DNA from: Candidatus Altarchaeum sp.
GTDB taxonomy: Archaea > Altiarchaeota > Altiarchaeia > Altiarchaeales > Altiarchaeaceae
Assembly: GCA_018260755.1 (NCBI GenBank)
Contig: JAGTWP010000023.1
Location: forward strand, 1-19,522
DNA: 19,522 nucleotides
Direction: 5' to 3'
Shown here: piece after piece, positions 1 to 7,628 of the stretch
How positions within the stretch are numbered: position 1 is the stretch's first letter
How the letters are laid out: every line of letters starts with the position of its first letter
Notes under the pieces: generated by a model
Seen by the model: only the letters and a program-made list of their open reading frames with translations
Told to the model about the DNA's origin: nothing
Database searches by the model: none
Translations under genes and position numbers: made by a program

Positions 1-51
1 GATATAAAAGATCTGACGAAAGGTATAAAAGAAGGAATATTAAAAATTTAA
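1..51 (+). CDS. C-terminal tail of an unidentified gene (cut by window edge)
   Basis: Frame 1 is open from the first base to a TAA at 49-51 and reads DIKDLTKGIKEGILKI. It is only 16 residues, so no family can be named. Its plus-strand orientation, and the start of the DUF47 gene 35 nt later, suggest it is the end of an upstream gene, possibly in the same transcript. It could be a chance open stretch. Confidence 0.3.
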   Translation, partial: DIKDLTKGIKEGILKI

Positions 52-85
52 ATTAAAAATTTAAAAATTTAAACAAACAGTCAAA

Positions 86-742
86 ATGGGATTAAGCTTA
101 AATGGTGTGAAAGATACATTTATTCCAAGAGATATTCCTTTCTATGAATTATTTGAGGGTCAGATTGAAAACATAATAAGTGGTACAGAGGTATTTGAAA
201 AATTTATAAATACAAATGACAACAATGAGAAAGAAAAATTTTTGGAGCAGATTACGGGAATAGAAGACAGGGGAGATCAAAAGAGATTTGAAATCAGTAA
301 AGCACTGGCAAAAACCTTTATTACGCCGATAGACCGAGAGGACATATTGGATATTTCCACTTCACTTGACGAAATTTTAAATTATATCCATACTGCGGCA
401 AAGGAAATAAAAATATACCAAGTAAATTCAACGGAAAGCATGAAAAAAATGGTTGAAAAAATAATGTCTTCAATTAAGGAATTAAAAGAAGCAATTTATC
501 TGTTGAAGAGCAAAAAATATGATGAAGTATTCAAACATGCTGTAATTGCAAAGACCTATGAGAATGATGTTGAGGATATTTACAGGAAGGCATTAAAAGA
601 AATGTTTGAAAGTAATGACCTGAATGAAAATTTAGGACATTATTTAAAGCTGAGAGAAATTTACAGGCATTTGAGCAATACAGCAGATAAATGCGATGAT
701 GCAGGAACTGTTTTGATTGATTTAAGTGTAAAGATGATGTAA
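86..742 (+). CDS. DUF47/PhoU-like phosphate transport regulator
   Basis: A 218-residue, all-helical, highly charged protein with no signal peptide or membrane segment. Its length and composition fit the DUF47 (PhoU-related, TIGR00153-type) family of cytoplasmic proteins, which is very often encoded next to PiT phosphate permeases and is thought to modulate them. Recognisable family traits are the early 'F..L.EGQIENI..GTEVFEKFI' region (residues 23-42), the 'FITPIDREDI' motif (78-87) and the C-terminal 'LREIYRHLSNTADKCDDAG' helix (about 188-206). The next gene is a PiT permease on the same strand, which supports the call. The start at 86 follows an AT-rich stretch without a clear Shine-Dalgarno, so a leaderless or short-leader transcript is possible. 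Confidence 0.9.
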   Translation: MGLSLNGVKDTFIPRDIPFYELFEGQIENIISGTEVFEKFINTNDNNEKEKFLEQITGIEDRGDQKRFEISKALAKTFITPIDREDILDISTSLDEILNYIHTAAKEIKIYQVNSTESMKKMVEKIMSSIKELKEAIYLLKSKKYDEVFKHAVIAKTYENDVEDIYRKALKEMFESNDLNENLGHYLKLREIYRHLSNTADKCDDAGTVLIDLSVKMM

Positions 743-760
743 ATTCAGATGAGGTAAATT

Positions 761-788
761 TATTTTTTTATTTTATTTTTTTATTTTC
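761..788 (+). terminator. T-tract terminator after the DUF47 gene
   Basis: About 20 nt after the stop codon comes a run of T tracts (T7, T4, T7, T4) broken only by single A or TA. Archaeal RNA polymerase terminates at such tracts without a hairpin. This suggests the DUF47 and PiT genes can be transcribed separately. Confidence 0.5.
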
Positions 789-884
789 TATTTATAATTC
801 ATTTTTCGTATTTTCTTGATTTTTTTTAAATTTTTACGGATAAATTTTGTGCTTGACTTTACAGATTTTGTTATTTAAAATAAA

Positions 885-894
885 TTTTAAAATA
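885..894 (+). promoter_or_regulatory. Candidate TATA box for the phosphate permease
   Basis: TTTTAAAATA lies 32-41 nt upstream of the ATG at 926, the distance expected for an archaeal TATA box serving a short-leader mRNA. The surroundings are AT-rich, so chance matches are easy. Confidence 0.35.
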
Positions 895-925
895 CTTTAT
901 CAATAATTACTTTTTTACCTAAGAA

Positions 926-2023
926 ATGGATCCAATAATTATAGTTGCTATTGTTGTCATAATTGCCTTAATCTTTGAGTACAGCAACGGATTTAACGAC
1001 GCAGCAAATGCACTGGCAACGACAGTCTCAACAAGAGCGTTAGAACCAAAAAACGCACTGCTTTTAGGTATCATATTTGAATTTATGGGTGCATTTATTG
1101 TGATTAATCTTACGATGCTTCTCGGAAGTATTCTTTTTTTTAAGCCGGTTGCAGATACAATGGGAAAGATTGTTTCTCTGCCTGCGGTAGGAAGTGAAAT
1201 TTCAAACGGAGAAATTTTTTCATTGGAATACTTGGGACTGATTATCAGCATAGGATTAATTACTGCATTCATCTGGAATTTAGGTGCAAGACATCTGGGG
1301 GTTCCAACTTCATCTTCGCATGCTATGATGGGGGGAATTTGCGGGGCAGGTTTTGCCGCATTAGGAATAGGTGCCATAAAGATTGATGTAGTTATGCTTG
1401 CTTTTTTATCTTTGGTTATTTCTCCGCTTATTACAATTCCTGTAGCGTATTTGTTGATGAAATTTATATTTTATCTTGTCCGAAATTCGGACTTAAGCGT
1501 TAAGGAAAAATTCAGGAAAGGAGTAATAATTTCAAGTGCCGCCTTTGCTTTCTCGCATGGTGCAAATGACGGACAAAAAACAATGGGAATAATAAGTTTG
1601 TTTTTATTAAGTGCGGGAATGCTGCAACTTTCTCCGTCGGGAATAATTTATCCCCCTTTTTGGGTGATTCTATTGTGTTCATTGGCAATGGCATTTGGAA
1701 TAGCAACGGGCGCGTGGAAAATAATTAAAACAGTGGGAACTAAAATTTTCAAGATGAGATATGAACACGGATTTAACGCACAAACAGCTGCAACTGCAAT
1801 AATACTTGGAAATAGTTTTATGGGTCTGCCAGTAAGCACAACGCATGTAATGACAACGGCAATTATGGGAACAGGATCGGCAGAGAGGATAAGTTTGGTA
1901 AAATGGGGTGTCGGAAAAACACTTTTAATAACATGGATAATAACAATTCCAGTAACATTTATAATTTCAGCATTTATTTATACCATTTTTGCATTTGTCT
2001 TTCATACGCCTAAAATATTTTAA
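926..2023 (+). CDS. PiT-family inorganic phosphate transporter
   Basis: A 365-residue integral membrane protein of the PiT (PF01384) family, which imports phosphate, usually as a metal-phosphate complex or with a cation. The two inverted signature repeats are present: 'NGFNDAANALATTVSTRAL' (residues 21-39) with 'GVPTSSSHAMMGG' (125-137), and 'FSHGANDGQKTMGII' (209-223) with 'GLPVSTTHVM' near residue 300. About ten hydrophobic segments surround them, and the length is normal for archaeal and bacterial members. The DUF47 gene upstream is the usual partner. The ORF is complete and shows no sign of decay. The reverse-strand ORF under its first half is a shadow. Confidence 0.95.
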   Translation: MDPIIIVAIVVIIALIFEYSNGFNDAANALATTVSTRALEPKNALLLGIIFEFMGAFIVINLTMLLGSILFFKPVADTMGKIVSLPAVGSEISNGEIFSLEYLGLIISIGLITAFIWNLGARHLGVPTSSSHAMMGGICGAGFAALGIGAIKIDVVMLAFLSLVISPLITIPVAYLLMKFIFYLVRNSDLSVKEKFRKGVIISSAAFAFSHGANDGQKTMGIISLFLLSAGMLQLSPSGIIYPPFWVILLCSLAMAFGIATGAWKIIKTVGTKIFKMRYEHGFNAQTAATAIILGNSFMGLPVSTTHVMTTAIMGTGSAERISLVKWGVGKTLLITWIITIPVTFIISAFIYTIFAFVFHTPKIF

Positions 2024-2287
2024 TCCGCAGGGCAAAATTTGAGCAATACTCATTAGTAGCAACAACTAACCTTACTTACCTCTTTCTGTTTGTATATTCT
2101 AAAAATAGGTGTAAAATTATTTCAGCCAAAATTTTATTATTTAATTGCTTTTGTTATTTATTATTTATTATTTATTATTTATTATTTAATAACCAATAAT
2201 TATTAACTAATATTAATTTGCTATTACTATGGAACACGCAGTCAAAAAGCAAAATTTTGCAACGGGCCAACATTGAACACCGTGCTT
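2024..2287. other. AT-rich spacer between phosphate gene and wrecked TA pair
   Basis: No convincing gene. It contains a 7-bp tandem repeat (separate entry) and a 15-codon ORF at 2229-2276 that has no recognisable product. The T-rich part just before the repeat may terminate the phosphate permease transcript. Confidence 0.5.
2154..2188. repeat. (TTATTTA)5 tandem repeat
   Basis: Five perfect copies of TTATTTA, 35 bp in all, about 130 bp after the phosphate permease stop. A simple-sequence repeat such as this changes length by slippage. No gene overlaps it, so phase variation is not indicated. Confidence 0.85.
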
Positions 2288-2517
2288 ATGGTAGAAAATA
2301 CATTAAAAAATATGGGTGAAAGTGCTATAACTCTTGCAGAATTTAAAAAAATATTGCCAAAAAAAATAAACCCCTACACATTAAAAAGCATTTTTAAATA
2401 TTTAGAGGACAGCAATAAAATTATTGTAGGTTCGAAGTAGGTTCGAAAGGAATCACATGGATTTATAATACAAACCCAAAATTTAAAAAAGCAATTAATA
2501 CAGGATTAGAGTTATAA
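2288..2517 (+). pseudogene. Frameshifted winged-helix-like antitoxin
   Basis: The ATG at 2288 opens a frame that stops at TAG 2438-2440 after 50 codons. The stop lies inside an exact tandem duplication of GTAGGTTCGAA (2426-2436 and 2437-2447). With one 11-bp copy removed, the frame continues through 'VGSKGITWIYNTNPKFKK' to TAA 2515-2517, giving a 73-residue protein that looks like a small winged-helix DNA-binding protein ('ITLAEFKKILPKKINPYTLK' helices, then a wing around 'GITWIYN'). A RelE/ParE-like toxin start follows 2 nt later, so this is read as its antitoxin. The duplication and frame restoration are read directly; the antitoxin role is inferred from the neighbour. Confidence 0.65.
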
Positions 2518-2519
2518 GA

Positions 2520-2585
2520 ATGAAAATCGTAAGGGTAATCTTTTCACCTGAAGCTGAAGAAGTTTATAATTATTCAGAAGATTAA
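2520..2585 (+). pseudogene. 5' fragment of a RelE/ParE-like toxin
   Basis: The ATG at 2520 opens MKIVRVIFSPEAEEVYNYSE, the typical first strand and helix of RelE/ParE-superfamily toxins ('FSPEAEEVY'), but the frame stops at 2583-2585 after 21 residues where about 80-100 are expected. No continuation is seen. The fragment ends where the convergent minus-strand gene ends (2582), so the rest of the toxin was probably lost when the minus-strand array was joined here. It follows the broken antitoxin with a 2-nt gap, as an intact TA operon would. Confidence 0.6.
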
Positions 2586-4213
2586 ACGGTCTCAAAAAAT
2601 ACAAAACTTTGAATCATTTTTCTATAATCTTCGTATGCGTTAGCATAATATTCAGAGGTAGAAATATAGGTGATGATGTAAAAATATTTGTTATTTTTTG
2701 CTATCATAACTGTCCTTTTTATATTGGTATCCTTTTCATAAAGGGTTATTTCATAAGCATCTACTTTTTGTGATACTCCTGTTTTCAATTTTTTCTCAGT
2801 TAAATTTTCATAATTTCCGATTTGTTCAACAAGATGTTCTTTTATATCCTCAGTGGAATTATATGCCCCGCCAACATCTCTGCTTGGGACTATCTGAATA
2901 TTTAATGTGCAATATTTTTTAGTTTCGTTATTGCTATAAAACAATATCTTTGTTTCATCTGCCGCCTTTTTTCCATAATATTCGCCTGGCAAGACAACGG
3001 AATAGTTAAAGGTTTTGTCCATAAACATATAATCATCCTTGACTTTGAGCATACATATTCCATCCCTGCACTCTTCTTTTTCACCTCTACAACCGCAATC
3101 CTTACAACAGGTTTCAGGGTTTTCGTTATTTACAGGGTCACATATTCCATCTCCGCAATAACTGAAATATTCATCTACTAATTTATACTCACTATGTGTT
3201 TGATTAAGAGAGCCATATTTTGCATATAATATAATTTCATCTTTTTTATCTATTCGTATTGTAAATTCCTCAGTATATTTTCCATCTCCACTAAATAGAT
3301 ATACTATTTTATAACAGTCTCTTCCTTCAAATCTTTCAGAATCTAAAAATAATTTTTCAAGTTTGAAGTGAGTACGTCCTGTGCCTCCAACGTAGTTATT
3401 ACTAGAAGAACTATCCTTAACTTTATTTTCCAAATTTTGTGTTGTGTTAAATTGAATGGTATAATTTACAAATCCAGGTAAATAAAGAGGGTGAAACACA
3501 AATATATTATAAAGCATCTCTCTTAATAAGCTTCCATTAGAAATGCCGGAATTTGACAAATTATATTCATAAGTTTCATTTGTATCCTGGGCTATCTCAA
3601 GTCGGCTATAAATTGTTTTATTTTCCATTTTGTAACGAGTTCCCCATGGAATTCCAATTATTTGCACATTTTTATTTTTAATATCAACATATTGAATGGT
3701 GTTCCAATGCCATGTTGGCACTTCCTCTATTTTTTCACATTCTGGCGGACACTTAAAAACAAGCCAACGAGGAATACTACTTGCAGGATGAAAAACTATA
3801 TCTTTTTTAGGAAGATCTACCTTACTTTCTATAACTATATATTCTTTTTCATCACTTGTTTTTATTTCTTTTATATAGGAGGTAACATTAAATTCGATTG
3901 TATTATCTCCAGATGTTGTGCGACTAAGATAAATTCTCGATGTGTATTTATATCTTTTATTAGTAATAAAATCTGTAAAATTTTTATATTTAGGAGAGGT
4001 ATTTTCGTATCTTATAGATATATTTTCTTCTGATTTATATGAAAGGTTTTTTGGCAACGAAGAAGTAGAATTTGGGGATACATTTGAAGAAATATTCAAG
4101 AAAGATGGAGTCATATTATTTTTAGAATCCTCTTGGTGAATTCCTAAATTCAAAAAAATAACTCCAACAATAAATGCAATTATCAACCCTGTTATAAGTA
4201 TTTTATAATTCAT
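2582..4213 (-). CDS. Membrane-anchored surface protein with Cys-rich knot and PsbP-like domain
   Basis: A 543-residue protein. One N-terminal hydrophobic segment (residues 5-24) anchors it, and the rest is probably outside the cell. Residues 75-345 are a divergent copy of the local membrane-anchored family: 'GRDCYKIVYLFSG' (297-309) and 'RIDKKDEIILYAKYG' (320-334) match the 'CFKVE...WID..KRILVK' block. Residues 353-386 form a Cys-rich motif (CGDGICD, then CC.DCGC, then C.DGIC). Residues 395-543 resemble the PsbP/Mog1-like fold ('FNYSVVLPGEYYG' start, 'YFYIITYISTSEYY' near the end). The Cys-rich and PsbP-like halves also occur as a separate protein at 9248-10048. Its ATG overlaps the stop of the upstream gene (ATGA, 4210-4213), implying translational coupling. 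Function unknown. Confidence 0.8.
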   Translation of the reverse strand: MNYKILITGLIIAFIVGVIFLNLGIHQEDSKNNMTPSFLNISSNVSPNSTSSLPKNLSYKSEENISIRYENTSPKYKNFTDFITNKRYKYTSRIYLSRTTSGDNTIEFNVTSYIKEIKTSDEKEYIVIESKVDLPKKDIVFHPASSIPRWLVFKCPPECEKIEEVPTWHWNTIQYVDIKNKNVQIIGIPWGTRYKMENKTIYSRLEIAQDTNETYEYNLSNSGISNGSLLREMLYNIFVFHPLYLPGFVNYTIQFNTTQNLENKVKDSSSSNNYVGGTGRTHFKLEKLFLDSERFEGRDCYKIVYLFSGDGKYTEEFTIRIDKKDEIILYAKYGSLNQTHSEYKLVDEYFSYCGDGICDPVNNENPETCCKDCGCRGEKEECRDGICMLKVKDDYMFMDKTFNYSVVLPGEYYGKKAADETKILFYSNNETKKYCTLNIQIVPSRDVGGAYNSTEDIKEHLVEQIGNYENLTEKKLKTGVSQKVDAYEITLYEKDTNIKRTVMIAKNNKYFYIITYISTSEYYANAYEDYRKMIQSFVFFETV

Positions 4214-5145
4214 TTTATGACTCGTTGTTTATATCTTACAAGATCTACATTCATAGTGTTAAGATTTTCATACCACAACTGAAACTTTACAGTTATTCTC
4301 TTTTCTATATCTATCCAAAAAAGTTTTTTATAGTTTACACTACATTTTTGATTTGTGCAGCTTTTCAACCTGCTTTCTACTTTAAAACAATTTCTTCCAT
4401 TTATCTTTTCAATATCTTTAACCTCATAAGTTTCTTCTCTAATTTGATTTAAATTTTTTTTGACTACAGTATATTTTCCATTGATATCACCAATATTTCC
4501 CGTACTGTTCTCTTCTATTTTTTCTGTCCATTTTAAATCTTTTGACAATTTCAACATCCATGGATAGTATATACTAAAACGATCTAATTCACCACCTACT
4601 ATTTCTCCATTTTCAGTATTTATATATTCAATTTCCTCTGAACTAATCATAGTTCTCCTTATGGGGTGTACTACTCCATTAATATTTATATAACCCGCAA
4701 TTACTTGTACTGTGCCATCTGGTGAAATTAAATACCAGTCAGTTTTATTTATCTTTTTTCTATCTTTAACTTCAAATGTCACATTAAAATAAATATAATC
4801 GTTTATAATTACATTTGGATCGTATGGCATAGGTGCAGAAGGATACTTTATATTATAAGTACATTTTTCACCTATTTTAAAATTTGGTTTTGAAGTTAGT
4901 GGATAATTTTCCAATGTAGATGTTTTTATTGAGGAAAAGGTGATGTTTTCTCTTTCCTTTATTTCTTTTATATTTTCTTCGGTTAAGATTAGAGAGGAAT
5001 TATCAGTAGAATTATTATTGGTGCTGGGTTGATGTGGTTTTTCAGCAGGGAAATTTTGAAAAACGAAAGCATACAACATAACAACAAGCATTAAAAATAC
5101 AAAAATTCCAATACTGTACTTTTTTATGCTCTTCGCGGAGGACAT
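4210..5145 (-). CDS. Membrane-anchored paralogue family protein
   Basis: A 311-residue member of the locus family. N-terminal membrane segment at residues 11-30, then a polar Asn/Ser-rich linker, then the family landmarks: 'KPNFKIGEKCTYNI', 'YYPWMLKLSKDLKWTE', 'GRNCFKVESRL' and 'WIDIEKRITVKFQLWYENL'. The C-terminal block recalls the beta-rich LolA/DUF3108-type lipoprotein-carrier folds, but that is a loose resemblance. It differs from its relatives in carrying an extra Cys pair ('KSCTNQKC') in the C-terminal block. It overlaps the next gene by 4 nt (ATGA), so the two are co-transcribed. Unlike most paralogues it has no secreted-peptide gene directly upstream. The role is unknown. Confidence 0.8.
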   Translation of the reverse strand: MSSAKSIKKYSIGIFVFLMLVVMLYAFVFQNFPAEKPHQPSTNNNSTDNSSLILTEENIKEIKERENITFSSIKTSTLENYPLTSKPNFKIGEKCTYNIKYPSAPMPYDPNVIINDYIYFNVTFEVKDRKKINKTDWYLISPDGTVQVIAGYININGVVHPIRRTMISSEEIEYINTENGEIVGGELDRFSIYYPWMLKLSKDLKWTEKIEENSTGNIGDINGKYTVVKKNLNQIREETYEVKDIEKINGRNCFKVESRLKSCTNQKCSVNYKKLFWIDIEKRITVKFQLWYENLNTMNVDLVRYKQRVIK

Positions 5146-5591
5146 TTAATACAATTTGATTGAATATTTCGTTTATAGTCCACACATCTATTTGTTAACT
5201 TGGAATTTTTAACCATTTCTAAATGAAATTATATCCATTTAATCTAATTTTACTATATTCTGTCGTGCTAATGGGATATAAATATTTGAAGTTTTGCAAA
5301 TTTTAAAATTCAAGTACAAACCCAAATATAAATTCAAGTTCAAACATCAAAATGCAAAACACAAAAGTTCAATGATAATAAGCATATGGGCGAAGAATAT
5401 AATTAATCATGGATTGTTAAATATGAGCAAACAGATTATGAAGCGTATATTGAATGTAAAATGTTAATAGATTCACTATAATAAAATTTCTCTATCAACC
5501 CCGGTTTTTCATACGTATGACTCTACAAGAGAGCAATAATTTTAAAAACCAACAAACAACCCAGGTTATGTTGCTACAATGACTTATACTA
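5146..5591. other. Intergenic region with dispersed repeat and gene debris
   Basis: 446 bp without an intact gene. It holds one copy of the ~110-bp dispersed repeat (5288-5395), a short plus-strand open piece reading 'SWIVKYEQTDYEAYIECKM' up to a TAA near 5482 that may be debris, and a perfect 12-bp palindrome TCATACGTATGA (5509-5520). The TATA-like stretch near 5270-5285 on the minus strand is rather far from the start at 5145 to be a confident promoter. Confidence 0.5.
5288..5395 (+). repeat. Dispersed ~110-bp repeat, copy 1
   Basis: Runs from GAAGTTTTGCAAATTTT through AATTCAAG, AAATATAAATTCAAGTT and ATGCAAAACACAAAAGTTC to ATATGGGCGAA. It matches copies at 11980-12087 and 18125-18233 with a few substitutions and short indels, all in the same orientation. 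No ORF of useful length and no terminal inverted repeats are seen. This copy lacks the 22-bp TCTTATGTTGATTTTCACTGA motif found ahead of the other two. Confidence 0.85.
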
Positions 5592-6470
5592 TTAAATTTC
5601 AGACACAAGTTCCAAGCTACTAACTTTAAGATTTTCATAATACGCATCGCTCTTAACTAAAATTCTTTTTTGAGCATCTATCCATTTTATTTCTCTGGAT
5701 ATTACCTCATTATTTTCGCCTATAATGCGCTTCTCAACTTTATAACATTCCCTATTTTTGATTTTATCTGTTCCTACAACTTTCAGTACAATTTTTTCTA
5801 TTTTGCCTTCTCCAACAAAACTTTTTATTTCCATTTTAAATTCATTGTCCAATGAAAGCATCCAAGGAGAATACATAATCATTGCATCATATACTTCGGA
5901 AATCTCTGAAGGAACATCTGCAAAATACTCTTTCTTATTTGTTTCAACACCTTTTTCAACATTTGCCTCACTAGAAGTAAATCTTATTATTTTTCCTGTT
6001 TCTGTAGATATGTAATAAACCAGTCTTAATACTTTACCCGGTGACAATGGATCGGATTTGTTGGCAAGAAACAAGTTAACACTTTCTATAACATAACATT
6101 CCATATTCCTCACTCTTTCTTTTTTAACCACAGAATAAGTAATTTTTTGAACGCCTTGAGTTGTGTAATCAGGACTCCGTCTACTAATTCTTGAACTGTA
6201 TCCTATGTATTCAAATTTATCTCCTACTTTAAATGCAGGTTTTGTATTATGAGGAATCTCATCAAAAGACAGGTTAAATCTACTTAGAAGTTCTGTTCCA
6301 TTTATTACTCCATTTTTATCTTCCAAAAAATAAGCTGTTGAATTCTCCGCCGAATAATTTATTGGAATAGGGTGATTCTGCTTGACATCACTTAACAAGG
6401 TGTATCCTCCAATCAATAATAATGCTGCACTAATTATAAGCCCATTAGTGAGCCCGCTTTTATATTTCAT
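5592..6470 (-). CDS. Membrane-anchored paralogue family protein
   Basis: A 292-residue typical member of the locus family. Membrane segment at residues 7-26, 'KPAFKVGDKFEYIGYSS' (77-93), 'MECYVIES' (123-130), 'MYSPWMLSLDNEF' (199-211), 'RECYKVEKRI' (240-249), 'WIDAQKRILVKSDAYYENLK' (263-282). The two cysteines in 'ECYV' and 'ECYK' recur in the paralogue at 7629 and could form a disulfide. The start at 6470 has a GGAAGAT purine stretch 4-10 nt upstream. It follows a small Cys-rich secreted protein gene (6614-6871), separated by a long hairpin. A partner, immunity or receptor role toward that product is inferred only from this repeated arrangement. Confidence 0.85.
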   Translation of the reverse strand: MKYKSGLTNGLIISAALLLIGGYTLLSDVKQNHPIPINYSAENSTAYFLEDKNGVINGTELLSRFNLSFDEIPHNTKPAFKVGDKFEYIGYSSRISRRSPDYTTQGVQKITYSVVKKERVRNMECYVIESVNLFLANKSDPLSPGKVLRLVYYISTETGKIIRFTSSEANVEKGVETNKKEYFADVPSEISEVYDAMIMYSPWMLSLDNEFKMEIKSFVGEGKIEKIVLKVVGTDKIKNRECYKVEKRIIGENNEVISREIKWIDAQKRILVKSDAYYENLKVSSLELVSEI

Positions 6471-6505
6471 TTTATCTTCCTTAAACTATAGAATAAAAAA
6501 TAAAC

Positions 6506-6569
6506 GCGCCCCATTTTTTGGTACTGGTAAAACAAGCAATATTTTTACCAACACCTATAAAAGGGGCGC
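6506..6569 (-). terminator. Long hairpin plus T-tract after secreted-peptide gene
   Basis: GCGCCCC (6506-6512) pairs with GGGGCGC (6563-6569), and an inner TGGTAAAA pairs with TTTTACCA across a short loop, with GGT/ACC outside it. On the minus strand the hairpin is followed by TTTATTTTTTATT. It ends 36 nt before the start of the membrane-anchored gene at 6470. It may be a terminator of the peptide gene, an attenuator with partial read-through, or an mRNA 3'-end stabiliser. Confidence 0.6.
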
Positions 6570-6613
6570 TAAAATTAAAAAATTTTATATATTAAGTGGT
6601 TTTAGCCAGCCTC

Positions 6614-6871
6614 TTACCATTCCGTGTACCATTGGTATCCGGTATATCCATAACACCAATTAGTTCCATAAAAACTCTCCCAGTACTCTGCACCCTCTAA
6701 ATTACCACACACACAATAACTGCCGGTATCTATAGTGCACTGGTATCCGGTTAATGATGGGATACCAACATATTTACAGAGTGCATTGCCAGCATTTACC
6801 GAACTCGCCGTCATCCCAAGTATTGCTATTCCAACCAACACTACTAAAAACCCGGTTTTTAATTTATCCAT
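6614..6871 (-). CDS. Small secreted Cys-rich protein 1
   Basis: 85 residues. MDKLKTG followed by a hydrophobic core and TASSVNA|G is a clear signal peptide (about residues 1-27). The mature ~58 residues carry five cysteines (32, 45, 53, 55, 73) and are rich in Tyr, Trp and Gly, with the ending 'GYTGYQWYTEW'. The leader is almost identical to that of the protein at 8609 (57 bp of identical DNA from codon 15 to 13 nt upstream), and Cys32 in '(L/F)CKY' and Cys45 align, while the rest diverges. It follows the decayed editing-domain/winged-helix gene and precedes a membrane-anchored paralogue. It could be a secreted bacteriocin-like peptide or a small surface protein; no known family was recognised. 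Confidence 0.75.
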   Translation of the reverse strand: MDKLKTGFLVVLVGIAILGMTASSVNAGNALCKYVGIPSLTGYQCTIDTGSYCVCGNLEGAEYWESFYGTNWCYGYTGYQWYTEW

Positions 6872-6905
6872 CTTCTTACTTTTTATTTAATTTTTTTTAT
6901 TAATT

Positions 6906-6915
6906 GATATATAAA
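6906..6915 (-). promoter_or_regulatory. TATA box for secreted Cys-rich protein 1
   Basis: On the minus strand TTTATATATC lies 34-44 nt upstream of the ATG at 6871, a near-canonical archaeal TATA box. The same sequence is duplicated at 12114-12123, where the peptide gene is missing. Confidence 0.6.
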
Positions 6916-6925
6916 TTGTACTGAA

Positions 6926-6966
6926 CAATAAATAAAATGTGATATGAACTTTTGTTCCATTTATTG
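6926..6966. promoter_or_regulatory. Inverted repeat upstream of the TATA box (candidate operator)
   Basis: CAATAAAT (6926-6933) and ATTTATTG (6959-6966) are perfect inverted repeats; overlapping GAAC and GTTC half-sites lie between them. The repeat sits just upstream (minus strand) of the peptide TATA box and just after the winged-helix gene, and is repeated unchanged at 12134-12174. Binding by the winged-helix protein is a guess. Confidence 0.35.
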
Positions 6967-6983
6967 GTTTTGATTTTCATGAT

Positions 6984-7544
6984 TCATAATGATTTAAACC
7001 ATTCTGTTAGTTTTATTGTGTGGGCCCTAAACATTCTGTCTATTTCAACAACTTTGTTTTCTTCCAATTTCCTTAATGCATTTGATAAACTTGATCTTGA
7101 AATTCCTGTCTCTCTTGCAACTTCATTTCTTCTTAGAACACATCTGTGAAATAATAATGTTCTGTAGCGTTTCAATAAAATATTTACAAATCATAATTAC
7201 ACATATTTGTAAAAAAATAGAAGTTTCGCAGTCATTAATCTTTCCTCATAGGGAAGTAATATTAATGTTAATGTTTTTATGAAACTCTATACTATATTGC
7301 CTGAAAGATGTGTATAAGGATAAATAGCTATGCTTTTGGCATTAACCTTGCTGTAAACATCTTTTATATTATCTATTGCTTTGTTTAAAATTTCGATTTT
7401 GTTTTTTTCATCATCCTTTTCAACTGCTGTAAATGCAACCAAACATTCCTCGCTTTCTAAATTTTTCTCTTTTATTTCATCTGCGTCTGCTTTTTTCTTA
7501 ACCTCAATCTTTATGTAGTCCGCATAGGTAAATAAAATTTTCAC
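6984..7544 (-). pseudogene. Decayed copy of ThrRS-editing-domain/winged-helix gene
   Basis: A second copy of the gene at 12192-12890. A GTG at 7542-7544 can start 85 residues of the editing domain, through 'AIYPYTHLSGNIV', before a stop at 7287. The winged-helix end survives as a separate 63-residue frame (6984-7175). About 264 bp of the intact copy (12372-12635) is replaced here by ~132 bp of unrelated sequence (7164-7295), which contains a TTTACAAAT/ATTTGTAAA inverted repeat (7183-7213). The flanking DNA is nearly identical to the intact copy (277 bp at 6887-7163, about 200 bp from 7296), so the damage is recent. The winged-helix piece might still be expressed as a small DNA-binding protein. 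Confidence 0.8.
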
Positions 7545-7628
7545 TTTAAATTCAAACTGATACTTGAAACTTAACCAATTAAGAACATAGAAAATAGCAC
7601 ATAAAAATAAAATTAAACACAAAATTTT

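Noticed and set aside
919-1377. Reverse-strand ORF opposite the phosphate permease
   Set aside because: Antisense shadow of a well-conserved PiT gene; Ile/Pro/Ala-rich translation without any motif.
2154-2188. CRISPR-like or phase-variation repeat
   Set aside because: A simple 7-bp tandem repeat without spacers and outside any reading frame or promoter.
3662-4033. Plus-strand ORFs over the minus-strand surface-protein genes (also 8176-8532, 10141-10584, 13358-13681, 16018-16422)
   Set aside because: All overlap minus-strand genes with clear family motifs; their Phe/Ile/Ser-rich translations are typical of antisense frames in AT-rich DNA.
5509-5520. Perfect 12-bp palindrome TCATACGTATGA
   Set aside because: Single occurrence, no promoter or gene in suitable position; too short to be meaningful alone.
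6614-6871. Secreted Cys-rich proteins as archaeal pilins (class III signal peptides)
   Set aside because: No prepilin-type cleavage motif ahead of the hydrophobic core; the ends TASSVNA|G and TASSVSA|G fit ordinary signal peptidase I sites.
7545-7622. N-terminal extension of the decayed editing-domain frame (starting at 7622)
   Set aside because: Hydrophobic residues before the conserved VKILF start are not part of the domain; the intact copy starts at the same place with ATG.
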